From positions 1,550,001-1,614,000 of the forward strand of contig NZ_CP040078.1 of the NCBI RefSeq assembly GCF_005280735.1: a DNA stretch of 64,000 nt. Direction: 5' to 3'. The notes beneath the pieces were generated by a model. The model searched no databases and was not told where the DNA came from. It worked only from the letters and a program-made list of their open reading frames with translations. The stretch's first letter is position 1; each line of letters opens with the position of its first letter. The DNA comes from Trinickia violacea (lineage in GTDB: Bacteria; Pseudomonadota; Gammaproteobacteria; Burkholderiales; Burkholderiaceae). The position numbers and the translations under genes are program-made. This document shows positions 51,779 through 61,017 of this stretch, piece after piece.

Positions 51779-53258
51779 CGTAACCAGCAGCGATTACCGC
51801 ACGCTCGTCAAGAGCAGACATTACATCGATCTGCCGGGAGAGCCCCCAAAGTCCAAGCTGTGGCCGGGGGTGAACAACCTCATCATCCTGCGCAAGCAAC
51901 GCGATGTGGTGTTCGATATCAAGCTCGGCAACGGCGCGACGTATACCGTGAAGACGGACAAGCCCCAGTCGGAATATGGCCGCTTCTACGATCCGAAACG
52001 CAATCTCAATGTGACGAAGGTGACGTTCCAGGACGGCGAGCCGTGCCATATCTGGCTCGGTAGAACCTTCCAGGGAAGCTTGATCCTCAAGCACGGCGAC
52101 AAGGTGCTCGGTCGCTATCCGATCCGCAAGATGGACTGCACGCAGGGTTGCACGGAGGATCCGAAGGACAAGCCCGCTCCTATATTGATCATCATGCACG
52201 ACGACAAGGCGCTGGCCCATGACCTTCTGGCCTTGCAAGACTCTGCGGTGGCTGCGCAACCGGCGTCGGCTTCGATGATTACCGCATTCAATCGTGCCAA
52301 GTCCCAACCCGGCCTATCTTCCAGCCCATTCGGCGATACTCCCCGGCCGACGGCAGCGACGCTTGCTGATACGCATGGACTGACCGTGACACGGGACGGG
52401 CAGCAGGAAGTGCTGCAGATGGTTCACTTGTTCGAAGTCAAGCCGACTGCGGGAGTTGATGTACCCGAGTGTGTCTTGCAGTTTTTCGCAAGTGGAGACG
52501 AAAAGTACGAGATCGATCAAAGAAACATTCTGAGCCGCAACTGGATTCTCGGGCAGATGGCCGGCGTCGGCGGCTATTTCAGGGATGCGCTTGCCGGGGA
52601 GGAGGCTTGGTTACGCAAGTTCTGGCAGCGAAAAATCTATCTAGTCCGAAGCGGCGGGAAATTCGTGATGACATTTGCCACGGGACCCGAGGATTGGCGC
52701 ATTCTCGGCGTGCTCCTTGTTGGCTACCGCAAAACAGTTTCAGCCGGCAGTCAGGTCATGACTATTGCCGGCGGTGCGGGAAAGCTTGGCAATACCGCCA
52801 GAGCGGCATGGGGTGCAGCGCATGACTCGGTGATGCATGGCGCGGGAATGGCGCTTGCATTCACGATGACTGTTGATGCCATGGTCTGGTTCAAGGACTA
52901 CCGTGAAGGTAAAAAAGATTTTTGCGACCTGTTTTCTGTACTCGGTATCGATATAGCCAAGACAGGGTTGGTTGCTGGCGCAACTAGTATGCTTGTTTCC
53001 ACTGGAATTACCATATGGGCAGCGTTATTCGGAACCGCTGCTCTTACGATATTAACAATCACTGTCGGAACTGTTTTATTTACGATTGGCGTGGGATACG
53101 GAGTCGATTGGATGTTTGATAAGTTCGACCTGAACCAGAAGGTTACAAAATTTGTTCATGAGGCCGGGAAAATCGTCGAGCAGGCGTTGTCGCGAGATTA
53201 TGGCGATACTTATGCCGCGTCGGAATGGGCGATTGTGCCGGCGTTGGCGATTCCGTAA
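51771..53258 (+). CDS. Putative T6SS membrane-acting effector 2
   Basis: 495 aa paralogue of effector 1. N-terminal ~140 residues nearly identical (SDYRTLVKSRHYIDLPGEPP... KMDCTQGCTEDPKDKP), then divergent. Conserved landmarks later: RNWILGQMAGVGGYF (RNWLFGQLGGALGFF in 1), MTIAGGAGKLGNTARAAW, and the hydrophobic triplet GAGMALAFTMTVDAMVWF, LVAGATSMLVSTGITIWAALF, ILTITVGTVLFTIGVGYGVDWMF. Starts with ATG where copy 1 has GTG. The tail (YAASEWAIVPALAIP) differs. Probable pore-former by layout; unproven. Confidence 0.72.
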   Translation: MSDVTSSDYRTLVKSRHYIDLPGEPPKSKLWPGVNNLIILRKQRDVVFDIKLGNGATYTVKTDKPQSEYGRFYDPKRNLNVTKVTFQDGEPCHIWLGRTFQGSLILKHGDKVLGRYPIRKMDCTQGCTEDPKDKPAPILIIMHDDKALAHDLLALQDSAVAAQPASASMITAFNRAKSQPGLSSSPFGDTPRPTAATLADTHGLTVTRDGQQEVLQMVHLFEVKPTAGVDVPECVLQFFASGDEKYEIDQRNILSRNWILGQMAGVGGYFRDALAGEEAWLRKFWQRKIYLVRSGGKFVMTFATGPEDWRILGVLLVGYRKTVSAGSQVMTIAGGAGKLGNTARAAWGAAHDSVMHGAGMALAFTMTVDAMVWFKDYREGKKDFCDLFSVLGIDIAKTGLVAGATSMLVSTGITIWAALFGTAALTILTITVGTVLFTIGVGYGVDWMFDKFDLNQKVTKFVHEAGKIVEQALSRDYGDTYAASEWAIVPALAIP

Positions 53259-53271
53259 TAGGGGCCAAGCG

Positions 53272-54063
53272 ATGAATGACCGACCAATTGAGAAACTGCA
53301 AAGCCAAAAATCGCCATCGTCCCGAACTCGAATCGATGATCATCCTCTGGTTGCCGGCCTGAATCTTTTGTTGGGCGGCTTTATCACATTTATATATTAC
53401 GCAGGGTTCAGCGATTTTCGGGCGTCGACTCTTCCATGGAAGATTTCAGGTGCGCTTACGCTTGGGGCCACGGGAGCCGTGTTGCTCGAATATATTCTGA
53501 ATCGTCGGAGGAGGCGACTTGTATGGGAAGGCTGCGCAGCAGTGTGTGGTGTAGTGCCTAGTTGGCTAATGTTGGGCTCGTGCTGGCTTTTCTACTTCTT
53601 GTTTGCACCGATCGCAACTTGGGCGCGCGTTGTCGTACTTTCACCATGCTTTTTGGGAACAGTCTATTGGCTACACGTAGTATGGAAGGACTACGCGCGT
53701 GATTTCGAGAAGTTTAGCTTGAGGGAAAAACTATACAAGCTTGAACCAAGCCAAATTATGTACCCGGGGGGCGCATCGGATATGAGCGTCGCTCTGCTCA
53801 AGCAGCGCAATCCTTTTACGCGATTGCATTTCTGGTTGGCGACGGCATTCGGCCCAATATTTGCAGGTATAGCAATGGTCTCGGTCGAGCACTTTCAATC
53901 GTCGCAGGGACCTCATACGGTATTTTTAATACTGTCGTTCTTTTCATTTCCAATGTCCCTATGGATCCTCGCGTACTTGGGGGTGAGGACGGTGTTCTTC
54001 CACATTTGTGTTCCGCTGAGGCTTGAGCGGGAGACCGGAAAGAAGGTCATCCTTGGCCCATGA
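53272..54063 (+). CDS. Polytopic membrane protein, candidate immunity protein 2
   Basis: 263 aa, about five hydrophobic segments (LNLLLGGFITFIYYAGF; ISGALTLGATGAVLLEYIL; GVVPSWLMLGSCWLFYFLFAPI; HFWLATAFGPIFAGIAMVS; VFLILSFFSFPMSLWILAYLG). Distantly similar to the copy at 50261; both end in a charged cytosolic tail. ATG 53272, 13 nt after effector 2. Divergence of the pair matches effector divergence, as expected for specific immunity. Confidence 0.7.
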   Translation: MNDRPIEKLQSQKSPSSRTRIDDHPLVAGLNLLLGGFITFIYYAGFSDFRASTLPWKISGALTLGATGAVLLEYILNRRRRRLVWEGCAAVCGVVPSWLMLGSCWLFYFLFAPIATWARVVVLSPCFLGTVYWLHVVWKDYARDFEKFSLREKLYKLEPSQIMYPGGASDMSVALLKQRNPFTRLHFWLATAFGPIFAGIAMVSVEHFQSSQGPHTVFLILSFFSFPMSLWILAYLGVRTVFFHICVPLRLERETGKKVILGP

Positions 54064-54141
54064 GAAGTCCTATGCAATGTGATGGCATGGCGTCTGCTAA
54101 GGCAGGCATTGGTAGACATCCGATCAACGAGAACTTACGAC

Positions 54142-55359
54142 GTGCCCGTTGATTTCCTAGATCTCCCCGCAGAGGAGAAGCTCGACGCAAGGCCGCCCAG
54201 CCCAATTGTCTGGGGGCTACTGCTCGTCATCGCCATCGCCGCAGGCGTCGCCCTGACGTTCTATCTCTGGCCGAGGAACCGCCCCGCGCACGGCTGGCAG
54301 TTTTACGGCTGGATGCTCGTTTCCCCACTCGTATGGGCACTCTGCTTCGCCGCGCGGTTGCACAGCTACGAGATGCGCCTCTGGCGCACGCAGGGGCATA
54401 ACTCGGAACGTACTGCGACCATCGAGCACAACACCACCTATGCACGACGACCGCTCGCGTTACTCGGCTATGCCTACGACACGGCGATGGGCTGCGACAA
54501 ACTCGCTGAGCAGGTCATCGGCGGCAAATCGGCACTCGTGACGCGCGCTGTGCGCAACACGATGGAGGTGCGAGCGCACAGCGAACTGCCGCGCGACGAC
54601 TTCCCGTCAATCGCCGATCAACTCGACAGCGTGGTCGAGGGTCTGCTCGCAAACCTCAAACCGGTTCTGCAGGGACTTCCACCAACCGCGGTGGTCGAGG
54701 TATGGCTTGACCTTCGCGACGACGCAGTTGCCGAAGAACGCGACGCAGTATGGGAGCTCATCCGACGGGCTCTCGGTGCGCGAGCGAAGGCAGTCGTTGT
54801 CCTGGGCGGCGACGAGCGCGTGATGGCGCTCGACACGTGGCTCGACGACGATACTCCCGCCGCAGTGAAGTACGTGCTGGTCATCGCGGTGCAACTGCAT
54901 ACCGAAGTGCCCGCAGAGACGGGAGAAGCGGCCGTGGCGCTGCTTCTGGGTTGGCCTGCACGTGTCGATCAGGATCGACGCACGGCCATCGCGATGGTTC
55001 ACCGGCCAGTGGTGTCACCGTCCGATCGAGCTCGCACCTTACTCGATACCGCACTGGACTGGGGCGCGACTGAGCCTGCCGCCGTTGAGCGCACGTGGAT
55101 CAGCGGCATGACCAAATTGCGGCAAGACCCCGGCCTTATCCCGGCACCGCAGGCGACGGGAAAAAGCGCTCCCGTCACGACGGACCTTGACTCGGCACTG
55201 GGCCATACGGGTGCAGCATGCGGCTGGCTTGCGATTGCAGTGGCTGCCGAACAGTGCCGTGAAAGCGGCGGAATCCAGCTCATTTCGACCGAGGCGACGC
55301 AGCAGCCGTGCTGGCTCGTCGTGTGTTCTCCTTCTTCGACTCCTGAAACTTCCCTATGA
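54142..55359 (+). CDS. Two-helix inner-membrane protein of the T6SS island
   Basis: About 405 aa; family not recognised. Two transmembrane segments near the N-terminus (VWGLLLVIAIAAGVALTFYLW; FYGWMLVSPLVWALCFAARL), then a soluble domain with predicted alternating strands and helices (VVEVWLDLRDDAV, AVVVLGGDERVMALDTWL, YVLVIAVQLHTEVPAETGEAAVALLLGWPA). I take GTG 54142 because homology with the truncated copy starts there; a frame to 54079 is open. The stop overlaps the next ATG (ATGA), so it is translationally coupled to the TssM-like protein and probably works with it. Confidence 0.8.
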   Translation: MPVDFLDLPAEEKLDARPPSPIVWGLLLVIAIAAGVALTFYLWPRNRPAHGWQFYGWMLVSPLVWALCFAARLHSYEMRLWRTQGHNSERTATIEHNTTYARRPLALLGYAYDTAMGCDKLAEQVIGGKSALVTRAVRNTMEVRAHSELPRDDFPSIADQLDSVVEGLLANLKPVLQGLPPTAVVEVWLDLRDDAVAEERDAVWELIRRALGARAKAVVVLGGDERVMALDTWLDDDTPAAVKYVLVIAVQLHTEVPAETGEAAVALLLGWPARVDQDRRTAIAMVHRPVVSPSDRARTLLDTALDWGATEPAAVERTWISGMTKLRQDPGLIPAPQATGKSAPVTTDLDSALGHTGAACGWLAIAVAAEQCRESGGIQLISTEATQQPCWLVVCSPSSTPETSL

Positions 55360-58300
55360 GCGACGTCAAACCGATGCGCCGCCCCGTTGGCTACGTGCTT
55401 GGCGTAGCTGTGGTCTGTCTCCTGTTGTTGGTGGTGGCCTTTCTGATGGACGACGACTGGGGCCTGTCACAGCGCGGCTGGATGGGCTGGATCGTTGCCG
55501 CCATCGCCCTACTCGGGATGGTGCTGTACTTTCTGTATGGTCCGGTCTATGGCACCTGGACATGGCTTAACCGTCTGGCGTTCCAGCCGCACCGCCGCGG
55601 CACTGCGCCCGTCGTAAAAACGCCGAAGCGTGATCCCCGACTGCAAAACCTGAGTGAAGAACTGCGTACCTCATACGGCTGGCGCTGGCGTTATCGGTTA
55701 CCGTGGCTCATGCTTTCGGGTGTTGACGAGCGGATCGAGGAAGTCGCGCCTGGCCTGAAGGAAGCGGGCGTCATGCACATCGCTGACGCGATCCTGGTGC
55801 ATGCGACGCCCGATGGCGTCGAGGCGTCAGTGTGGCGTCAGCAAGTTCGGCGACTGCGTTCCCGCCGACCGGTCGATAGTCTGATCTACGCTGGACGTAT
55901 CGGGGCCAGCAATCGGGCAACAGACTCGGAACTGCCGCGCAGACTGGCAGGCATCGCGACCGATCTTGGCTGGGCCGCACCAATAACGTTCCTACATGCG
56001 GTCAGGACGCACGGCACGAAGCCTGAGCATTTTGATGCTGTCGGTGCATTTGTAGCGGATTCACGACGCCCGCAGTCTGGCGATGCTCCTGGGCAGATAC
56101 GGGAGCAGCTCGGATTGCTCGAAGCGCAGACCGCAGATGCTGGCGTGAAGCGGCTACGCGCGCCGGAATGGATCAGCTGGCTCGCCGAAATATCGGACTA
56201 TATCGGCGAGCAGCGCGAAAGAATCGCTGAAGGCTGGGAGACGCTCGCTGCGTCGAAATGGTTGCGTGCGCCACTGGCTGGTGTCATGTTCGTCCCGGCA
56301 TATGCGGAGCCGGTTCCGGTGCTAGCGGCAGACTTGCGCATGGTCAGTCCTGATGCGCGCAATGCGGTTGGAGGAGCCACGGCAATCTCAGGAAACACTG
56401 CCGGGCATAGTGCCACGCCTGCCGTCGTCCATCTGCTGCGCGTACCGTCGGTGGCGGCAGTGCCGGCGTGGAAGCAGATCGCAGGTGCCGTACAACAGCA
56501 CCATGGTCGACGGGTGGGCTTCTACTGGCCCAACGTGCTGGCTGCCGGTCTGACGGTGGCGGCGATCGCTTGGACGGTGATGCTGATGGTATCGGGCCTC
56601 GGCAACCGGGCGCTCGTTGAGGAGGCCGAAGCAACCGCCGCTGCGGCGCTGGCGGCTACACCCGGCACACCGCAGGCGCTGCGTACGCAGCTCGCTCTGC
56701 AGCGGCAGATCGACACGCTCGAGTACCGGCGTCAGCATGGGGTGCCGTGGTACCTGCGCGCGGGTCTCTCGCGCAATGACGACCTGCTCGACGCGCTGTG
56801 GCAGCCCTACAGGACCGTCGCCCTGCGCAACCTGCGGCAACCGGTCGTACAGGCGCTGGAAGGGCAACTCGCCCAACTCTCGCAGGTCCGCGCCGACGAG
56901 CAGCAGAGCCACGATGCTCAGCAACTCGCCTACAACCGCCTCAAGGCGTACCTGATGCTCGCCACGCCGGCGCGCACCGACGCGCCTTTCCTCAAGACGC
57001 AACTGCTGGACGTGTGGCCCGCGCCCGCCGGCATGCGCGCGGGGGAATGGCTCGACACCTCACAGCAGCTCGCGGGCTTCTGGTCCGAACACCTCGAGGC
57101 GCATCCCGACTGGCGGATCAGCGCGTCGACACAGCTCGTCACGCAGATGCGCTCGACACTCGTCAACCAGATCGGCCTGGCGGCGAGCGACGACATGCTC
57201 TATCAGCATGTGCTTGATGAAGCGCGCGGCAAGTATGCGGACGTATCGCTTGCGACGCTGCTCGCCGGCACCGATGCGCACGGCCTATTTACGACCACGC
57301 AGACGGTGCCGGGCATCTTCACGCGCGCAGCCTGGGAAGGCGTTGTCGAAAAGGCCATCGACGACGCCGCGAAGGAACAGCGCGTCGAGGGAGACTGGGT
57401 GTTGACCGGCGACCAGCCGACCGCCCAGGTGAGCGCCACCGTCGTGGAAGGGGCCGTCGACGCGGCGCGTACCGCCCTCGACGCGAAGCGCGAGAGCGAC
57501 GCTCTCCGGCAGCGGCTGCGCGAGCGTTACTTCACGGACTACACAGCAGCCTGGGCGAGGCTGCTCAACAGCTTCCAGTGGATTCCGGCGACGAGCTTCT
57601 CCGGCGTGATCGACCAGCTCACGCGCATGACCGATGCCCAGACCTCGCCGCTGCTGGCGGTCATGAAGTCGGTGCAGTACCAGGGCGAGGCGGGCCGTCC
57701 CTCGCAGGCGCTCACCGATACCCTGGTGCGCAAGGCGCAGGGGATATTCGGCGGCGGCGATGCGACCCAGGCGTTTGCGGTTAACCCGCTCGACCGCTCG
57801 TTCGGTCCGCTATTGGCGTTGCTAGGCGACGCGAACCCGGCAGCGGCCAGCGGCAATACGGGCAACGGCCAGGCAGCGAATGCCGCCGCGTTCAGCGGCG
57901 TCAGCCTGTCGCGCGTGCTGACGGCCGATACGACCGTGCGCCTGAAGCTGCAGCAGATCCAGTCGAGCCCGGATGCGCAGTCGATGGCGCGCTCGCTCGC
58001 GCAGGCGGTATTCCAGGGCAAGCTCTCGGACCTGTCGCAGGCGCGCGATGACGCGGCGCTGACTGCTGCGAGCCTCGGCGCGCAGTGGTCGGGCTTCGGC
58101 CAGACGATGTTCGTGCAGCCGCTCGACGCGGCGTGGCAGGCCGTGCTCCAGCCCGCCGCCGCGAGCCTGAACGATGCGTGGCGCGCAAGCGTGACGGCGC
58201 CCTTCGAGTCGACGTTCGCCTCGCGCTATCCGTTCTCGCCGACGACGGCGGACGCATCCTTTGCCGAGTTCGGCCGTTACGCGCGGCCCGATACGGGGCT

Positions 58301-58985
58301 GATCAACCGCTTTATCGAAGTCGAGCTGTCCGGCGTGCTCAAGCGCCAGGGCGACCAGTGGGTACCCAACGAACTCGCGCCGCAGTCGCTGCAGTTCGAC
58401 CCGAAGTTCCTCGCGATGCTGCGGCTGATCGGGCCACTGGGCGCACGCCTTTATGCGCAGGGCCAAGCCGGTTACCACTTCGAGATCATGCCGCGCTCGA
58501 CGCCCAGCGTGACGCGCACGGAACTGACGATAGACGGGCAGCCGGTCGTCTACTTCAACCAGCGCGAGACCTGGACGCCGCTCGCATGGCCGGGCAACGG
58601 CCTCGCCGGCCACGCGTTGCTGACCTGGCAGACGCTGAACGGGGGGCTGCGCATCGCGTTCGACGCCCCGGGCGACTGGGCCTTCCTGCGCATGCTGGAG
58701 AAGGCCCAGGTGAAGCCACTCGACGAGACGCGCTACGAACTGGTCTGGAATGCCGGGGCGGGAGACGAGGCCGCGAAGGCAGCCTCCGCCGCAGCCGGCG
58801 ACACGCCGGACGGCACGACGGCACCGCTGCGATACGTGCTGCGCACGCAGGCGGGCGCCGGGCCACTGGAGCTGCTCAAGCTGCGCGGCTTCCGTATGCC
58901 GGAGCGCATCTTTGTGACGGGCCGCGCCGGCACGTTCTCCACCTTGCCATCCCTGCCGCCCTTACCACCGGAATTGCAGCCATGA
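55356..58985 (+). CDS. TssM/IcmF-related T6SS membrane protein
   Basis: 1209 aa. Topology of TssM: two helices at about 10-33 and 44-66, a cytosolic domain, a third helix at about 392-412 (VLAAGLTVAAIAWTVMLMV), then a large periplasmic IcmF-related domain ending in the TssM C-terminal beta fold (FNQRETWTPLAWPGNG, WTLNGG-like QTLNGGLRIAFDAPGDWAFLRM). I find no GxxxxGK(S/T) Walker A in the cytosolic domain, unlike many TssM. Overlaps both neighbours by ATGA. Likely a paralogue or specialised anchor rather than the core TssM. Confidence 0.85.
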   Translation: MSDVKPMRRPVGYVLGVAVVCLLLLVVAFLMDDDWGLSQRGWMGWIVAAIALLGMVLYFLYGPVYGTWTWLNRLAFQPHRRGTAPVVKTPKRDPRLQNLSEELRTSYGWRWRYRLPWLMLSGVDERIEEVAPGLKEAGVMHIADAILVHATPDGVEASVWRQQVRRLRSRRPVDSLIYAGRIGASNRATDSELPRRLAGIATDLGWAAPITFLHAVRTHGTKPEHFDAVGAFVADSRRPQSGDAPGQIREQLGLLEAQTADAGVKRLRAPEWISWLAEISDYIGEQRERIAEGWETLAASKWLRAPLAGVMFVPAYAEPVPVLAADLRMVSPDARNAVGGATAISGNTAGHSATPAVVHLLRVPSVAAVPAWKQIAGAVQQHHGRRVGFYWPNVLAAGLTVAAIAWTVMLMVSGLGNRALVEEAEATAAAALAATPGTPQALRTQLALQRQIDTLEYRRQHGVPWYLRAGLSRNDDLLDALWQPYRTVALRNLRQPVVQALEGQLAQLSQVRADEQQSHDAQQLAYNRLKAYLMLATPARTDAPFLKTQLLDVWPAPAGMRAGEWLDTSQQLAGFWSEHLEAHPDWRISASTQLVTQMRSTLVNQIGLAASDDMLYQHVLDEARGKYADVSLATLLAGTDAHGLFTTTQTVPGIFTRAAWEGVVEKAIDDAAKEQRVEGDWVLTGDQPTAQVSATVVEGAVDAARTALDAKRESDALRQRLRERYFTDYTAAWARLLNSFQWIPATSFSGVIDQLTRMTDAQTSPLLAVMKSVQYQGEAGRPSQALTDTLVRKAQGIFGGGDATQAFAVNPLDRSFGPLLALLGDANPAAASGNTGNGQAANAAAFSGVSLSRVLTADTTVRLKLQQIQSSPDAQSMARSLAQAVFQGKLSDLSQARDDAALTAASLGAQWSGFGQTMFVQPLDAAWQAVLQPAAASLNDAWRASVTAPFESTFASRYPFSPTTADASFAEFGRYARPDTGLINRFIEVELSGVLKRQGDQWVPNELAPQSLQFDPKFLAMLRLIGPLGARLYAQGQAGYHFEIMPRSTPSVTRTELTIDGQPVVYFNQRETWTPLAWPGNGLAGHALLTWQTLNGGLRIAFDAPGDWAFLRMLEKAQVKPLDETRYELVWNAGAGDEAAKAASAAAGDTPDGTTAPLRYVLRTQAGAGPLELLKLRGFRMPERIFVTGRAGTFSTLPSLPPLPPELQP

Positions 58986-60841
58986 CTGCACCGTGGAAGA
59001 CAAACCCGGTTGAACACGAGAATCCGTTCCTCAGGTATTTCGACGGCGAGATGCGCTATCTGCGCGAGGCGGGCCGAGAGTTTGCGCAGACTTATCCCGA
59101 CGCCGCGCGTCGCGTGGGGATCCTCCATGGCGAGCCCGATGGACCTGTCCGTGCGGTCAACGAAGGCTTCGCGATGCTCGCGGCGCGGTTGCGCATGAAG
59201 CTCGACGACGGGATGCCGGAGGTGACTGATGCGCTGCTCGACAACCTGTATGAGTACGCGGCGCGGCCGATTCCGTCGTTGTCGATCATCGAGTGCATGC
59301 CCCAGAACGGCACGGGCTCGACCAAAGTGCAGATCCCGGCCGGCGCCGTGGTGCGCTCGGCTCCGGTCGGTCCCGATGCGGTGCCGTGCCTGTACCGGAC
59401 GACGCAGGCCGTCGAACTGCTGCCGCTCTCGGTGGAGGACGCGCAGGTCGCGGTACGCACCGACGGACATACAGTCATCCGCCTCACGTTCGGGCTCTGC
59501 CTCGCGGAGCAGCGCGAGCGTGTGGACCTGTCACGCATCCGCCTATACCTGCATGGCGACCGGCCCGCCGCTGCCGCGCTGTACGCGGCGCTGACGCGTC
59601 AGGTGGCGTCAATCGGTCTGCGCCTGCCGTCGGTGCGCGATGGCGAACTGCAGCGACTCGATAGCGTGTGCTTCGAAGCGGCAGGCTTCGGCCCGTCGAC
59701 GCGGCTATGGCCAATCACGGATCCCGGGCGCGACCAGCAGCTCGACCGCGAGCAGACGATGCTCGAGTATTTCGCGTTTCCGCAAAAATTCCACTTCGTC
59801 GATCTGTGCGGCTTCGATACCGCGGTGCTGCCGGCGGGCGAAGCTCAGATGACCTTCGAGATCGAGTTGGATGCTCGCATACCGGGCGATCATCCGGTCG
59901 GCCGCGACAGCTTCCGTCTGTTCTGCACGCCCGTGATCAACGTGTTCGAGGTCGACGCGCTACCGCTGCAGCCTGCCGACTGGCTCGACCGGGAGCACCG
60001 CGTCCGCGTGCAGCCTGCCGCGGCTGAACATGTCGAGCCCTACGACGTACTCGCGCTCATCGCTGCCGACCCGGAGGACAGCGCACGGCACGCCTACCAG
60101 GCGTTTACGAGCTTCCGGCATCGCGGCTGGATGCTGCGTTACGAGAAGCCGGAGCGGTACTTCCATACCTCGACGCGTTTCGGCGCGACGGGCCGAGAGC
60201 TGTGGGTGACGCTGGCGGGCCAGCTGTGGGCGGGGACATACCGGAATGCGCAGGACGACGAGGACCGCCCCGACCCGGACCGCTACCTGACGGTGCGGGC
60301 GCTCGCCAACAACGGGCGCCTGCCGCGCATGGCGCTCGCTGAGGCGGCGATCACCGAAACCGTGTCGGGCTTCACCGGTATCGCGTCGGTGCGCAATCTG
60401 ACGGCGCCGACGCTGCCACTCTATCCGCCGCGCTACCACCCGGAATATGACTGGCGCGTGCTCGGCCACTTTACGGCGGGCAGCGCGAACGAACTGAATC
60501 GAATTCACGTGGAGGGCGCATCAGCGCTGCGTGAGACGCTGGAGCTCTACGACTGGGCGGCAGACGACGCGATCGAGCGGCGCATCGAGGCGATCAGGGA
60601 CGTGCGGTTCTCCGCGCAGCAGTTGCTGCTGCGCGGCTACGTGCAACGTGTCATCTGCGCACACGTCGAGCTCGACGCGACCGCCTTTGACGGGCCGGGC
60701 GATGCAGTGCTGTTTGGCGACGTGCTGAGCTGCTTCGTGGGGCGTTACGCGTGCTTCCACCATTCCATGCAACTGGTGCTGATGATCGACGGTAAGGAGA
60801 CCGTCTATCCGCGCATCGACTTCGAGGGGGCACCTTTCTAA
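58982..60841 (+). CDS. tssF: T6SS baseplate protein TssF
   Basis: 619 aa. It starts MTAPWKTNPVEHENPFLRYFDGEMRYLREAGREFAQTYPDAARRVGI and has LDDGMPEVTDALLDNLYEYAARPIPSLSIIE, the TssF/VasA N-terminal signature; the C-terminus has the expected FGDVLSCFVGRYACFHHS. Part of the wedge that holds the VgrG spike. ATG 58982 overlaps the TssM-like stop. The usual partner tssG does not follow. Confidence 0.94.
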   Translation: MTAPWKTNPVEHENPFLRYFDGEMRYLREAGREFAQTYPDAARRVGILHGEPDGPVRAVNEGFAMLAARLRMKLDDGMPEVTDALLDNLYEYAARPIPSLSIIECMPQNGTGSTKVQIPAGAVVRSAPVGPDAVPCLYRTTQAVELLPLSVEDAQVAVRTDGHTVIRLTFGLCLAEQRERVDLSRIRLYLHGDRPAAAALYAALTRQVASIGLRLPSVRDGELQRLDSVCFEAAGFGPSTRLWPITDPGRDQQLDREQTMLEYFAFPQKFHFVDLCGFDTAVLPAGEAQMTFEIELDARIPGDHPVGRDSFRLFCTPVINVFEVDALPLQPADWLDREHRVRVQPAAAEHVEPYDVLALIAADPEDSARHAYQAFTSFRHRGWMLRYEKPERYFHTSTRFGATGRELWVTLAGQLWAGTYRNAQDDEDRPDPDRYLTVRALANNGRLPRMALAEAAITETVSGFTGIASVRNLTAPTLPLYPPRYHPEYDWRVLGHFTAGSANELNRIHVEGASALRETLELYDWAADDAIERRIEAIRDVRFSAQQLLLRGYVQRVICAHVELDATAFDGPGDAVLFGDVLSCFVGRYACFHHSMQLVLMIDGKETVYPRIDFEGAPF

Positions 60842-61017
60842 TGAACCTCGCCGTGACGGCGCATCGTCGCCGGTACTTCGCGCACTGATGTTCGCGGATA
60901 GCGCGAATACGGCGGCGGGTTATGTCTCGACAGATCTCACTGAAACTCAACGCGATGGTCATCAGCAACCTACGCCAGCCGGAGTAGGCGAGTGGCGTAC
61001 AACCCAGCGAAGACAGC
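60841..61017 (+). other. tssF-PAAR gap with short open frames
   Basis: TAATG overlap at the tssF stop opens a 15-codon frame (to 60888) that does not resemble TssG. A second short frame, ATG in GGGTTATGTCTCG near 60926, codes for about 21 residues (SRQISLKLNAMVISNLRQPE). Neither is convincing; the region may be a breakpoint where tssG was lost. Confidence 0.35.

Larger units (their letters stand above)
51580..54538 (+). repeat. Tandem duplication unit 2
   Basis: Second copy of the cassette; see unit at 48606. The first ~430 nt of the effector are nearly identical to copy 1, the middle and immunity genes diverged strongly, and the two-helix gene part is similar again (about 85% at protein level). 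Confidence 0.9.

Noticed and set aside
58085..58981. 299-codon upstream extension of tssF
   Set aside because: It lies wholly inside the TssM-like gene in another frame; the TssF signature begins at ATG 58982 with an ATGA overlap.
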